Counted from the stretch's first letter, positions 1 through 8,817 are shown. The stretch is 64,000 nt of DNA from Agathobaculum butyriciproducens (GCA_003096535.1 QEKJ01000004.1:1-64000); one strand, 5' to 3'. A program made the numbers and translations. Notes: a model not told the origin generated them from the sequence alone.

Positions 1-510
1 CCGCAGGCAAAGAAGCTGCACGAAATGGGCGCTGAGGTTGACCTGATCGCCGGTTTCCGCAACAAGGACATCATCATCCTCGAGGACGAGATGAAGAACG
101 CCTGCACCAACCTGCACATCGTGACCGATGACGGCTCGAACGGCCGCAAGGCTCTGGTTACGCAGGTGCTCAAGGAGCTGATCGACGCGGGCAACCAGTA
201 CGATGCCGTTATCGCCATCGGCCCGATGATCATGATGAAGTTTGTCTGCGAGACCACCCGTCCGTACGGCATCAAGACCATCGTTTCCATGAACACCATC
301 ATGGTTGACGGTACCGGCATGTGCGGCGGCTGCCGTCTTACCGTTGGCGGCGAGACCAAGTTCGCATGCGTTGACGGCCCGGATTTCGACGGTCACCTCG
401 TTGATTTTGACAGTGCAATGCGCCGCGGTGCCATGTACAAGGCACAGGAGCGCGCGGCGGTAGAGCGCCGCGAGGAGCATTGCAATCTGTTCAAGAAGGA
501 GGTCAAGTAA
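1..510 (+). CDS. Ferredoxin-NADP+ reductase-like FAD/NAD-binding subunit (NfnA/GltB-like), C-terminal part
   Basis: The reading frame is open from base 1, so the N-terminus lies outside the window. The visible 169 residues match the NAD-binding and C-terminal part of the sulfide/dihydroorotate dehydrogenase-like flavoproteins. Near the end there is a cysteine cluster, MCGGCRLTV then FACVDGPDFDGH, which ligates a [2Fe-2S] centre in this family. The stop is two bases before the start of the GltA-like partner, so the two are co-translated. By family knowledge such pairs form NfnAB (electron-bifurcating NADH/ferredoxin:NADP+ oxidoreductase) or feed glutamate synthase; the sequence alone does not decide between these. 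Confidence 0.85.
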   Translation, partial: PQAKKLHEMGAEVDLIAGFRNKDIIILEDEMKNACTNLHIVTDDGSNGRKALVTQVLKELIDAGNQYDAVIAIGPMIMMKFVCETTRPYGIKTIVSMNTIMVDGTGMCGGCRLTVGGETKFACVDGPDFDGHLVDFDSAMRRGAMYKAQERAAVERREEHCNLFKKEVK

Positions 511-512
511 TC

Positions 513-1907
513 ATGCCGAATATGAATCCGAAGAAGTGCCCGATGCCCGAGCAGGCACCGGACGTCCGCAATAAGAACTTTGAAGAGGTAACGCTCGGCT
601 ACACCGCTGAAATGGCGGTCGAGGAAGCACAGCGCTGCCTGAACTGCAAGAACAAGCCCTGCATGACCGGCTGCCCAGTACAGGTTAAGATTCCGGAGTT
701 CATCGCTCTGGTTGCCGAGGGCAAGTTCCTCGAGGCGGCTGCCAAGATCAAGGAGACCTCCGCACTGCCCGCTGTCTGCGGCCGTGTATGCCCGCAGGAG
801 AGCCAGTGCGAGTGCCACTGCGTACGCGGCATCAAGGGTGAGGCCGTTGCCATCGGCCGTCTGGAGCGCTTCGTTGCAGACTATGCCCGCGAAAACAGCA
901 CCGAAAAGGCAGTCAAGCCGGAGTCCAATGGTCACAAGGTTGCCATCGTTGGTGCAGGCCCGGCCGGTCTGACCTGTGCAGGCGATCTGGCTCGTATGGG
1001 TTACGAAGTTACCGTTTTCGAGGCACTGCACACCGCCGGCGGCGTACTCATGTACGGCATTCCGGAGTTCCGTCTGCCGAAGACTATCGTGCAGAAGGAA
1101 ATCGACACGCTGAAGGACCTCGGTGTTGAGTTTGTTCTGAACTTCGTTGTAGGCCGTTCTGAGACCATCGACGAGCTGTTCGGTGACGGTTACGAGGCTA
1201 TCTTTGTAGGCTCCGGTGCCGGTCTGCCGACCTTTATCGGTGTTCCGGGCGAGAACGCAAACGGCGTTTACTCCGCGAACGAATACCTGACCCGCATCAA
1301 TCTGATGAAGGCGTACAAGGAAAACGCCGACACCCCGATCTATCACGCCAAGAAGGTCGCAGTAGTCGGCGGCGGCAACGTAGCCATGGACGCCGCCCGC
1401 TGTGCAAAGCGCATGGGCGCGGACGAGGTTTACATCGTATACCGCCGTTCCGAGAAGGAGCTTCCGGCTCGTCTCGAGGAGATTCACCACGCGAAAGAAG
1501 AGGGCGTTGTGTTCAAGTTCCTGACCGCTCCGCTCGAGGTACTGTCTGACGAAAACTTCAACGTCACCGGCCTCAAGTGCCAGCAGATGGAGCTGGGCGA
1601 GCCTGACGCATCCGGCCGCCGCCGTCCGATTCCGGTCGAGGGCAGCGAGTTTGTGCTTGATCTGGACTGCGTTATCGCGGCAATCGGCACCAGCCCGAAC
1701 CCGCTGATCCGTCACACCACGCCGGGTCTGGAAACCAACCGCAAGGGCTGCATCGTGGCTGACGATGAGCACGGCATCACCTCCAAGGACGGCGTATTCG
1801 CCGGCGGCGACGCCGTTACCGGCGCAGCTACCGTTATCCTCGCAATGGGCGCAGGCAAGCGCGCTGCGGCTGCAATGGACGAGTACATCAAGAATAAGAA
1901 CAAGTAA
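513..1907 (+). CDS. gltA: NADPH-dependent glutamate synthase small-chain-like / NfnB flavoprotein
   Basis: A 464-residue protein of the GltA/NfnB family. It has an N-terminal cysteine-rich Fe-S domain (CLNCKNKPCMTGCPV, later CGRVCPQESQC), an FAD-binding Rossmann motif (VGAGPAGLTCAGDLA, about residue 147) and an NADPH-binding motif (VVGGGNVAMDAARC, about residue 287). I chose ATG 513 because AAGAAGGAGGT sits 9 bases upstream; an earlier in-frame ATG at 480 has no such site. With the preceding subunit it forms a two-gene unit that most probably moves electrons among NADH, ferredoxin and NADPH. A role as the glutamate synthase beta subunit is the alternative. Confidence 0.88.
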   Translation: MPNMNPKKCPMPEQAPDVRNKNFEEVTLGYTAEMAVEEAQRCLNCKNKPCMTGCPVQVKIPEFIALVAEGKFLEAAAKIKETSALPAVCGRVCPQESQCECHCVRGIKGEAVAIGRLERFVADYARENSTEKAVKPESNGHKVAIVGAGPAGLTCAGDLARMGYEVTVFEALHTAGGVLMYGIPEFRLPKTIVQKEIDTLKDLGVEFVLNFVVGRSETIDELFGDGYEAIFVGSGAGLPTFIGVPGENANGVYSANEYLTRINLMKAYKENADTPIYHAKKVAVVGGGNVAMDAARCAKRMGADEVYIVYRRSEKELPARLEEIHHAKEEGVVFKFLTAPLEVLSDENFNVTGLKCQQMELGEPDASGRRRPIPVEGSEFVLDLDCVIAAIGTSPNPLIRHTTPGLETNRKGCIVADDEHGITSKDGVFAGGDAVTGAATVILAMGAGKRAAAAMDEYIKNKNK

Positions 1908-1925
1908 TTTCTGCTTGCTTATGCG

Positions 1926-1955
1926 AAAAAGAACCTGTCTTACGGCAGGTTCTTT
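1926..1955 (+). terminator. Terminator hairpin after gltA
   Basis: Stem GAACCTG/CAGGTTC with loop TCTTACGG, flanked by A-run and TTCTTT. The same hairpin recurs at 2180-2210. Confidence 0.75.
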
Positions 1956-1956
1956 G

Positions 1957-2178
1957 AGACTGTCGAAAAACTTCGTTTTTCGAGCAGCCTCTCGCTTGAA
2001 ACCACGCTTTCGAGCGAATACTGAAGAAAAACCGCGCCCTGCGGGCACATTTTTTCTTCCCTTGTATAAAAAGTCAGGTACACGCCCCGACTTTTTATGA
2101 ATTTGCTCCGCAAATTCTACTTTATGCGTGCTGCCGCACGAAGCGTAAAAATTAAAATAATACTTTTTTTACAGACTG
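1957..2178. repeat. Train of six consecutive hairpins between two copies of one terminator
   Basis: No gene is visible. Hairpins follow one another: CGAAAAAC/GTTTTTCG near 1963-1982, TCGCTTGAAA/TTTCGAGCGA near 1992-2018, a GAAGAAAAA/TTTTTTCTTC stem near 2022-2060, AAAAAGTC/GACTTTTT near 2068-2098, GAATTTGC/GCAAATTC near 2099-2118, and an imperfect TTTATGCGTGC/GCACGAAGCGTAAA stem near 2122-2151. Each stem has a different sequence, so this is not a tandem repeat. A similar train lies at 31450-31635. Confidence 0.6.
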
Positions 2179-2179
2179 A

Positions 2180-2210
2180 AAGAACCTGTCTTACGGCAGG
2201 TTCTTTTCTT
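2180..2210. terminator. Second copy of the GAACCTG hairpin terminator
   Basis: Stem and loop identical to the hairpin at 1926-1955, with A-run and T-run on either side. It can serve as terminator for the reverse-strand gene ending at 2216 and for forward transcripts. Confidence 0.7.
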
Positions 2211-2215
2211 ATGCG

Positions 2216-3112
2216 TTAAAACAGGTCTAACATATTATCCAGATAAATTTCTTCTCTCACGCGCAGCTGATACGCCGGTTTTGTCATATAATACAGCAAA
2301 AACTCGAGGATCAGCGCGCTTCCCAGTCCTCTGCCCTCGATCTTGAACTGCGAAAATCCCATTGGCAGATACGTCCGCAGAACAGCATCAACGCCGATGA
2401 ATCCCGGATTTTCCATCGCCTTGGAGAACCGATAGCCGCTCTGTGCATCCGGTGCTTTACACCGGTGCTCGCAGTCCTCGCCGAGATTTTTGCGGCTGAC
2501 AACCTCGTAGCAGCGTTTGCGGTCATTGCACCCGAACCAGCAGCACTCATTGCACAAAAATTCCACCTTATCTTTGTGCACCTGCGACAAGGCGTTTAAT
2601 TCCTCAAACCGTTTATTCAATCGAAAATCCGGCACGACATACCGAAATTCTTCCCTGTCCAGCTCGTGCCGGAAATCTTCAAAATCGGTCAGCACCTTGG
2701 TCGTAGATGACACGAGGTACAACGCCGGATACTGCGTCCGCAGGTAGTCGGTCAGCAGCTCGGAATGCACGATTACGCCGTTCTGCACGCCGTTTGCCTG
2801 CGAAAACAGCTCGCAGAGTGCATTGCATTTGCGGTTGGACAGGTGTTCCTCGCGCAGAAGCGAATTGCTGAATGTCAGCCGCGCGGAAACGCCGTACTCC
2901 TGTGCCAGAGCCAGCGCTTCGCGTGCGCCGCACTCACCGAAACCCGCTCGTCCGCCTCCCCAGAGGCAGTCCGCCGGTGCGCCGTAAATGGACCCAATCT
3001 CACACCAGTCATAAAACCAGTCACGATTTGCGCGGTATAACGGCAGGAATGCGCGGTAAAACTCGTAAAATTCAAACAATCCGGGCAGATGATAGTATGC
3101 TTTGGCTGACAC
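2216..3112 (-). CDS. Peptidase U32-like protein of unknown function
   Basis: A 298-residue protein starting at GTG 3112, chosen because AAAGGAGG lies 9 bases upstream. A longer frame to 3148 would include the ribosome site itself. It has sequence traits of U32-type TIM-barrel proteins: a C-terminal FKIEGRG segment, and a mid-protein cysteine-rich stretch (LCNECCWFGCNDRKRCYE, then CEHRC) that could bind a metal or Fe-S cluster. No signal peptide is seen. It lies downstream of two exported-protein genes on the same strand, but 77 bases separate it from the nearest one. The family call rests on short motifs; the function is unknown. Confidence 0.5.
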   Translation of the reverse strand: MSAKAYYHLPGLFEFYEFYRAFLPLYRANRDWFYDWCEIGSIYGAPADCLWGGGRAGFGECGAREALALAQEYGVSARLTFSNSLLREEHLSNRKCNALCELFSQANGVQNGVIVHSELLTDYLRTQYPALYLVSSTTKVLTDFEDFRHELDREEFRYVVPDFRLNKRFEELNALSQVHKDKVEFLCNECCWFGCNDRKRCYEVVSRKNLGEDCEHRCKAPDAQSGYRFSKAMENPGFIGVDAVLRTYLPMGFSQFKIEGRGLGSALILEFLLYYMTKPAYQLRVREEIYLDNMLDLF

Positions 3113-3188
3113 GGCCGCTCGCCTCCTTTGCTCCGTATAGCATACCACAAAATGCCGGAATACGCAAAAGAACCTGTGTTCTTTTCAC

Positions 3189-4037
3189 TCAAACCCACGG
3201 AAATACCATGTGCACGCTGAACAAAGTCGCGGCTGCGCTCAGTGCGTTGGCGCACAGCGCGTAAGCGATCGGATGAGCCGTCTCCCGCCGGGTCTGCAGC
3301 CGTTTGCGGTAAACAACAGCCTCGATGATCCAAATCACAAGCTCCAGCGGCGCAAATACCAGATACCGGTAGAACGGCATGCCGATCCACATGCAGGCCG
3401 CCGTTACGACTGTGAGCAGCAGCTGTGTGCCGATATTGACGACGAAGAACAGCTTTGCGTTGCGCCTGTCCCAGAAGCCGAACGGCAGCAGCAGGATTCC
3501 CTCAAGCAGCAGCGTCGGCAGCAGCGAGGACGCAAACTGTTTGAAATATGTCAGCAGCGGATTTCCGGTTTTTACCGTATTATCCGCAAAGTCAAAGGTG
3601 AATATCTGCTGCAGCTGTGTGCGCTTCATCACCTCAGAAAAGTTTACTTTCTGCTGAGAATCATCATAAACCGCAATCCGAAACGTGTCCGGCGTGCCGA
3701 AATAGCTGAACACAAACGTGTCCTTGTCCGGATGATTGTAAAACAGAGGCGGTTGTGTGCCGTCCAGCATGGCATAGTGCCAACCGTCCATGCGGTCGCG
3801 CTCCAGCGCATCCAGCGGCAGCGACGCACGGTCGATATGATTCCACTCGATATTGTCGATGCATCGCTCGGGTACCTCGCCCGGAATGAGCAGGTCAACA
3901 TAATAATCGCCGTCCGGCGCATTCTGCACCTGAATGGTGATCTGCGGTTTCGGGCCCGAATCCGCGCTTGCGGAGACCGGCAGCACGGCCAGCAGGAACG
4001 CGGCTATGCACAGGCAGGCTTTCCACTTTCGTTTCAT
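3189..4037 (-). CDS. Exported or membrane protein of unknown function
   Basis: A 282-residue protein starting at ATG 4037 (MKRKWKACLC), with AGAAAGG 9 bases upstream. An N-terminal signal peptide ends near VSASADS. Residues about 25-160 form a soluble extracytoplasmic domain. The C-terminal half holds about four hydrophobic helices (LLLEGILLLPFGFW, FFVVNIGTQLLLTVV, LVFAPLELVIWIIEAVV, ALCANALSAAATLFS). The architecture (secreted sensor domain plus small membrane domain) is visible, but I do not recognise the family. It starts 21 bases after the stop of the copper-amine-oxidase-like gene upstream, so the two are probably one operon. Confidence 0.6.
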   Translation of the reverse strand: MKRKWKACLCIAAFLLAVLPVSASADSGPKPQITIQVQNAPDGDYYVDLLIPGEVPERCIDNIEWNHIDRASLPLDALERDRMDGWHYAMLDGTQPPLFYNHPDKDTFVFSYFGTPDTFRIAVYDDSQQKVNFSEVMKRTQLQQIFTFDFADNTVKTGNPLLTYFKQFASSLLPTLLLEGILLLPFGFWDRRNAKLFFVVNIGTQLLLTVVTAACMWIGMPFYRYLVFAPLELVIWIIEAVVYRKRLQTRRETAHPIAYALCANALSAAATLFSVHMVFPWV

Positions 4038-4058
4038 GGCGGTCATCCTTTCTCGTAT

Positions 4059-5456
4059 TTAGTTCTCCGTTCCACCGAGATACAGAGTATTCCCCTTCAT
4101 TTCAACCTGTTCTCCGAGCAGTTCAAACAGCTTTGCCGGAACCCACGTCTTGCCATCAGCGAAATACGGCGCCGCGCCGAACGAAACCGGTGCTTCCGTG
4201 CCGTCGCCGTTCATCACCGAACGGATATAGGAATCCTCACCGATGTTTATATGCGTCATAACCTTGCCGTTGTTCATCTTCGCCTGACGGTTCTCTATGT
4301 CCCACGTCACGGTGTAGCCGAGGGCTTCGCCGACCTCACGGAGCGGCACCATAGCCACGCCGTTTTCCATGCGCCCTTTGTCGAGCGTCTTGTCCTTGCA
4401 CACGATGTTAAACGCATTCGTCTCATCGGCTTCTCCGGTGAAAGCATTCGGCACCCCGCCGAGATACAGCGCGTCCCCGCGCATCTCAATCTGCTCGCCG
4501 AGCAGACCGAACAATTCAGCCGGAACCCACGTTCTGCTCTGCGCGATATAGGGCGCGGCACCGAGTGCTCCCGGGCGGCTCATGCCGTCCGCGTCCGGCA
4601 GTGCGGTTGCGCGGAAATACGCATCCCGACCGATGGTCACAGTCGTCTGCACCGTGCCGTTGGTGAGGTGCACCGTGCGGTCCCTGGCGTTCCACTTGAC
4701 CGTAAAGCCGCACAGCTCGGCGGTCAGGCGCAGCGGAACCATAGCCACGCCGTTCGTCATGCGGCCTTCACCAGCGACCATATCGCCCTCAATGACGATG
4801 GCGAACGTATCGTCCTCAGAAGGCAGCAGCACAACCTTGTCCGTGCTCGCCTGTGCCGGATAGGATTCCAGAATCGTATCATACCATGCAAAAAAACGGG
4901 TTCCCATGCGGATATCCTCAAGTTTTGCCTTGTTTTTCGTGCCGAACGGCGTAACAGACGCATTCCGTGCAATGTTCAGCGTCAGGCCGCCGTCGCTTGC
5001 CTGCACAGTCAGACTGCCGTCCGCGTTCCTCTTCACCTGCTCGGCAGACAGCAGGCTTGCAGGCTCGTGTTCGTCGGTCAGATTGACCAGAATCGCCTTG
5101 GCATACACCTGCGGCGGCTCGGACAGCGCCATCATTTCCCCGCAGTAGAGGTACACCTCGTCACCCTTTTTGATATCCTGTGCGCCTGCCGGCAGACCGG
5201 TCTGCGTGTCCATGATGATCGTCTGCTCCGCAATGTGCACCACAACTGTGCCTGCGGTTTCGGTGCTGACGGTCAGCTCGCCGTCCTGCCTGTCGGTTAC
5301 TGTGGCGCGCACGCCGTACAGGTCAAGCTCCGCGTGCTCGGCGGAGTCGGTCGCTGCCGCGTCCGTGTCGATCAGGTTCACTGCTCCGGCGGGAATCGCG
5401 CTCATGCCGAACAGCACCGCTGCAAGCAATGCCGCCATTCGTTTTTTCTCCATCAT
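4059..5456 (-). CDS. Secreted protein with two copper amine oxidase N-terminal-like (stalk) domains
   Basis: A 465-residue secreted protein. ATG 5456 is preceded by AAAGGAGG at 8 bases, and the N-terminus (MMEKKRMAALLAAVLFGMS) is a signal peptide. Residues about 200-310 and 330-460 are two homologous copies of the copper amine oxidase N-terminal-like fold. Each starts with a GRM-NGVAMVPLR segment and ends with TWVPA-LF-LLGEQ then LYLGG. In Firmicutes these domains are common on cell-surface proteins and need not bind copper. It is the first gene of a reverse-strand unit with the membrane protein ending at 3189. Cargo and ligand are unknown. Confidence 0.75.
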   Translation of the reverse strand: MMEKKRMAALLAAVLFGMSAIPAGAVNLIDTDAAATDSAEHAELDLYGVRATVTDRQDGELTVSTETAGTVVVHIAEQTIIMDTQTGLPAGAQDIKKGDEVYLYCGEMMALSEPPQVYAKAILVNLTDEHEPASLLSAEQVKRNADGSLTVQASDGGLTLNIARNASVTPFGTKNKAKLEDIRMGTRFFAWYDTILESYPAQASTDKVVLLPSEDDTFAIVIEGDMVAGEGRMTNGVAMVPLRLTAELCGFTVKWNARDRTVHLTNGTVQTTVTIGRDAYFRATALPDADGMSRPGALGAAPYIAQSRTWVPAELFGLLGEQIEMRGDALYLGGVPNAFTGEADETNAFNIVCKDKTLDKGRMENGVAMVPLREVGEALGYTVTWDIENRQAKMNNGKVMTHINIGEDSYIRSVMNGDGTEAPVSFGAAPYFADGKTWVPAKLFELLGEQVEMKGNTLYLGGTEN

Positions 5457-5577
5457 AATCACTACCTCCTTTTTATACCCAGTTAGACGGTCCGGGAGCG
5501 GTTTTGTTCCCGGTTTTCTTTCGGTGAGTGCAACAAAAAACATCCGCTCTGTTTAGTCGTTTTCCCTAAAAGAAAAC

Positions 5578-5619
5578 GCAGGCAAAAGACATGACCATCA
5601 AAGTCACGCTTTTGCCTGC
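5578..5619. terminator. Bidirectional terminator
   Basis: Stem GCAGGCAAAAG/CTTTTGCCTGC with a 20-nt loop, A-rich on the left. It sits just past the end of the lipoprotein gene at 5625. Confidence 0.65.
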
Positions 5620-5624
5620 ATACC

Positions 5625-6167
5625 TTATTTATTTCGTTCCAGAGAGGCTTCGTGCGCCGTCTCCATTTTGCTCAGCAGCTCCGCCGCCGGTCCTTCCGGA
5701 TAGTCGGCTTTGCACGATTCCATTACCTGTGCAAACTCCTCCGAGCCGTCATGCCATGCGGCATCCGCCGAGGCAATCTGCCCGCAGATGAACTCTGCTG
5801 CCGGTGTGCTGTCGTCCGACGATACCGTCTGATCCCCCATCAGCACCAGATACGCCAGAACAGTGTGCGGCGATTCCAGAAAACGGCTCCGCAGCTCCTC
5901 GCACGCGCCCTCACTCGGCCCGCCATCGGCTGTAAGTGTAAACGCGATCAGCCTGTCGAGTGCGACCGTGTCCGTATGCGCCATCACATACGCAGCATCC
6001 TCGCTGTTTGTATCCGTGCTGACTGCCGTCCAGTCGGTCTTTGCCAGCTCGGACGCGACTGCCTGCGCGCAGGAATCCGCCGTCTGCGACACCTTTTCCC
6101 CACCGGCACCGCTGCATCCCGAAAGAAGAACAGACGCCATACATACCAATACCGCTGCTTTTTTCAT
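5625..6167 (-). CDS. Lipoprotein of unknown function
   Basis: A 180-residue protein starting at ATG 6167 (MKKAAVLVCMASVLLSGCSG), with AAAGGTGG 8 bases upstream. The LLSGC lipobox predicts lipidation at the cysteine and anchoring to the outer face of the membrane. The rest is hydrophilic and acidic, without a recognisable domain. It stands alone between the surface-protein unit and hprK, all on the reverse strand, and ends at a strong bidirectional hairpin. Confidence 0.65.
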   Translation of the reverse strand: MKKAAVLVCMASVLLSGCSGAGGEKVSQTADSCAQAVASELAKTDWTAVSTDTNSEDAAYVMAHTDTVALDRLIAFTLTADGGPSEGACEELRSRFLESPHTVLAYLVLMGDQTVSSDDSTPAAEFICGQIASADAAWHDGSEEFAQVMESCKADYPEGPAAELLSKMETAHEASLERNK

Positions 6168-6237
6168 AAAGATCCCCACCTTTTATTAAATTTTCAAGGC
6201 AATACCGTTTGAATTGTACTGCCTTATTTACCTTTTA

Positions 6238-7170
6238 TCAGTTGCCGTACTGCTTGAGCATACGCTCCTGCAGCTCCTTCGCGGCGTTGAAGCCCATCTT
6301 CTTCTGACGGTCATTCATCGCTGCAACCTCGATGATAACGGCAAGGTTACGGCCGGGCTTTACCGGAATAGTCAGGCTCGGAACCGCGATATCGAGGATG
6401 GAGGTCGTCTGGCTGTCCATGCCGAGACGGTCGTACTGCTTGCCGTCCTCCCACGGCTCGAGGTTGATGACAAGCTCAACCTTTTCGGTCATCTTGATCG
6501 CGCCGATACCGAAGATACGGCGAACGTCAACGATGCCGATGCCGCGCAGCTCGATAAAGTGGCGGATAACCTCGGGCGCCGTACCGACGAGCGTCTTGTC
6601 GGATACACGCTTGATCTCAACCGCGTCGTCCGCGATCAGACGGTGGCCGCGCTTTACCAGCTCGATCGCGGTCTCGGACTTGCCGACACCGGAGTCACCG
6701 AGCAGAAGCACGCCTTCGCCGTAGATTTCGATGAGTACGCCGTGCAGCGTAACACGCGGTGCAAGTTTTACCTTGAGGAAGGCGACGATCACACTCATGA
6801 TGGTAGAGGTAAACTCGTTGGTACGGAGGATCGGCACACCGTGCTCCTGTGCAGCCGCAAGGCATTCCGGAAATACGTCAATATTGCGCGAGAGCAGCAG
6901 CACCGGGATGCCGGTCTCGAACAGACGGTCGAAACGGCTGCGGCGCTCCTCGCTCGACAGACCCTCTACATAACTGGACTCAACCTTGCCCATGATCTGG
7001 ATACGGTTCGGATCGAAATAATCAAAAAATCCTGCCAGCTGCAAACCGGGACGGTTTACGTCGTCCTTGGTGATCTCGGTCTTTTCAAAGCCCTCCGGAC
7101 CGTAAACGACCTCAAAATTAAATTCATGGATCAGATCGCCCAAGCTGACACCGAATTCTTTTAACTGCAT
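6238..7170 (-). CDS. hprK: HPr kinase/phosphorylase
   Basis: A 310-residue protein, the usual length for HprK. It phosphorylates HPr (PtsH) on Ser46 using ATP or pyrophosphate and can reverse the reaction, so it controls CcpA-dependent carbon catabolite repression. The P-loop GDSGVGKSE is at 158-166, with the preceding LHGVLIEIYGEG segment; the C-terminal HprK signature (VRRIFGIGAIKM, then TIPVKPGRNLAVIIEVAA) is also clear. GAAGGGAGC lies 9 bases before the ATG. Elsewhere in Firmicutes it often sits beside lgt; here it is a single-gene unit with its own promoter. Confidence 0.95.
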   Translation of the reverse strand: MQLKEFGVSLGDLIHEFNFEVVYGPEGFEKTEITKDDVNRPGLQLAGFFDYFDPNRIQIMGKVESSYVEGLSSEERRSRFDRLFETGIPVLLLSRNIDVFPECLAAAQEHGVPILRTNEFTSTIMSVIVAFLKVKLAPRVTLHGVLIEIYGEGVLLLGDSGVGKSETAIELVKRGHRLIADDAVEIKRVSDKTLVGTAPEVIRHFIELRGIGIVDVRRIFGIGAIKMTEKVELVINLEPWEDGKQYDRLGMDSQTTSILDIAVPSLTIPVKPGRNLAVIIEVAAMNDRQKKMGFNAAKELQERMLKQYGN

Positions 7171-7276
7171 AAGTATAATGCTCCCTTCCGCTGTGGCAGG
7201 TATTCTATATCCTCTTTACTCTGCTGTTTTATTGCTGTATAATACATAGTATAATACATAAAGTAGATATAGCTGT

Positions 7277-7305
7277 ATTATACCCTATTTCCCTGTTATT
7301 TTCAA
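7277..7305 (-). promoter_or_regulatory. Sigma-A promoter for hprK
   Basis: Reverse-strand TTGAAA (7305-7300), 17-bp spacer, TATAAT (7282-7277). The transcribed leader crosses a tandem GTATAATACATA repeat near 7237-7262. Confidence 0.65.
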
Positions 7306-7363
7306 CGATTTCCGCACGGACCGCAGGAAAACTTGAAATTTTCTCTTTTTCTGAAAAAAATGC

Positions 7364-7392
7364 TTGCATTCATTCTATACATGTGGTAATAT
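7364..7392 (+). promoter_or_regulatory. Sigma-A promoter for rpmB
   Basis: TTGCAT (7364-7369), 17-bp spacer, TAATAT (7387-7392), 42 bases before the start codon. Confidence 0.7.
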
Positions 7393-7434
7393 AATATCTG
7401 CTATGCAATGCCCGAAAGAAGGAGGTGCAGGAAA

Positions 7435-7623
7435 ATGGCAAAGTGCGATATTTGCAATAAGGGTGTGACCTTTGGTATTCAGGTTTCCCACTCTCACCGT
7501 CGTTCCAATCGAACCTGGAAGCCGAACGTTCGTCGCGTAAAGGCTATGGTCGATGGTACTCCCCGCCATATCAACGTATGTACTCGGTGCCTCCGTTCCA
7601 GCAAGGTTACCCGCGCTATCTGA
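7435..7623 (+). CDS. rpmB: 50S ribosomal protein L28, zinc-ribbon form
   Basis: A 62-residue protein, typical length for bacterial L28. Cysteine pairs CDIC near the N-terminus and CTRC near the C-terminus mark the zinc-binding version of the protein. ATG 7435 has GAAGGAGGTG 7 bases upstream, which rules out the earlier in-frame start at 7408. It is monocistronic: it has its own promoter and a strong terminator. Confidence 0.97.
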   Translation: MAKCDICNKGVTFGIQVSHSHRRSNRTWKPNVRRVKAMVDGTPRHINVCTRCLRSSKVTRAI

Positions 7624-7656
7624 TTTTAACGATCTGTGCGTTTACGTTGAAATGCC

Positions 7657-7688
7657 AAAGCGCTCTGTTCGCAGAGCGCTTTTCTTTT
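7657..7688 (+). terminator. rpmB terminator
   Basis: Stem AAAGCGCTCTG/CAGAGCGCTTT with a 4-nt loop, followed by TCTTTT. Confidence 0.85.
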
Positions 7689-7714
7689 ACCCTTATAGTA
7701 TGTAGGTGATTTCC

Positions 7715-8401
7715 ATGAAAAAGGCGTTTCGTCCTGCCTTTACCGCCACGATACCCGTACTGTGCGGCTATCTGTTCATCGGTTTTGCATTCGGTGTTAT
7801 GCTGCGCGATATCGGCTTCGGATCGATCTGGTCCTTCTTCTGCAGCCTGAGCATCTACGCAGGCTCGGGACAGTATCTGCTTGTGTCGCTTCTGGCGGCC
7901 AAGGCGTCCCTTGTTACCGTTGCGGTGATGACGCTGCTGCTCAACTGCCGGCATATCTTCTACGGTCTGTCCTTTCTGGAGACTTTTCATGAGATGGGCC
8001 GCCGCAAGTGGTACATGATCTTCTCGCTGACCGATGAGACCTATTCCCTGCTGTGCTCGGTCAAGACGCCCGAGGGCATTGATGCAGGCGATATGCGTTT
8101 CTGGATCGCCATGCTGGACCATAGCTACTGGATCCTCGGCGGCGTGCTCGGCACGATCATCGGCGGCATACTGCCGTTTGACACCACCGGCATTGATTTT
8201 GCCATGACCTCGCTGTTCACGGTTATCTTCGTGGAGCAGTGGCAGAGCACCAAGTGCCACATCCCCGCACTGATGGGGCTGGCTGCGGCAGCTGTGTCGC
8301 TCGCCATCCTCGGGCCGGACAATTTCATCCTGCCCGCCATGCTCGCAATCTGCGTCATGCTGGTCGCTATGCGCGGCCGTCTGGCAAAGGAGGTCGCCTG
8401 A
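7715..8401 (+). CDS. azlC: Branched-chain amino acid exporter, large subunit AzlC
   Basis: A 228-residue inner-membrane protein with several hydrophobic helices. Family features are the N-terminal AF-A---TIPVL-GYLFIGFAFG segment and the internal SIYAGSGQYLLVSLL motif. AzlC pairs with AzlD to export branched-chain amino acids or analogues such as azaleucine. I chose ATG 7715 because TAGGTGA precedes it; an upstream GTG at 7706 lies inside that site. The stop is two bases from the azlD start, so the two subunits are translationally coupled. Confidence 0.9.
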   Translation: MKKAFRPAFTATIPVLCGYLFIGFAFGVMLRDIGFGSIWSFFCSLSIYAGSGQYLLVSLLAAKASLVTVAVMTLLLNCRHIFYGLSFLETFHEMGRRKWYMIFSLTDETYSLLCSVKTPEGIDAGDMRFWIAMLDHSYWILGGVLGTIIGGILPFDTTGIDFAMTSLFTVIFVEQWQSTKCHIPALMGLAAAAVSLAILGPDNFILPAMLAICVMLVAMRGRLAKEVA

Positions 8402-8403
8402 TT

Positions 8404-8733
8404 ATGACAACTGTTTATGCTATCGCCATGATCGCCGTGGCAGCCGTCTGCACGTTTGCAACGCGCGTTGCGCCGTTCCTGCTGTTCAACGGCTCCAAGC
8501 CCATCCCGCCGATCATCCGATACCTCGGCTCTACCCTGCCGCCCGCAGTCATCGCGCTGCTGGTTGTGTACTGCCTGAAAAACGTCGGTTGGGTGACGGG
8601 TACCCACGGTATTCCCGAGCTGCTGTGCATCGCCATCACGGCGCTGCTGCATATCTGGAAGCATAATAACCTGCTGTCCATCGGCGTCGGCACGGTGCTT
8701 TACATGGTGCTCATACAAAATGTGTTCGTTTGA
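8404..8733 (+). CDS. azlD: Branched-chain amino acid exporter, small subunit AzlD
   Basis: A 109-residue, strongly hydrophobic protein of the AzlD family, with the N-terminal TFATRVAPFLLF segment and LGSTLPPAVIALLVVYCL. It partners AzlC in the inner membrane. ATG 8404 has AAAGGAGG 9-10 bases upstream, inside the end of azlC. No terminator is obvious before the tRNA promoter at 8818. Confidence 0.9.
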   Translation: MTTVYAIAMIAVAAVCTFATRVAPFLLFNGSKPIPPIIRYLGSTLPPAVIALLVVYCLKNVGWVTGTHGIPELLCIAITALLHIWKHNNLLSIGVGTVLYMVLIQNVFV

Positions 8734-8817
8734 TTAGGAATTCGCGGGCGGATTTTCCTCGGTGAATCTGCCCGCTGTGTTTTTCCGAAAGATTTTCGAG
8801 ATTTTTGTAAAAAGCTG

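Noticed and set aside
393..2048. A 551-codon reverse frame
   Set aside because: It is the shadow of gltA, running through the terminator and the hairpin train.
3210..5486. A 758-codon forward frame across three reverse genes
   Set aside because: It spans two gene junctions of the reverse-strand unit, is rich in His, Arg and Gln, and shows no domain.
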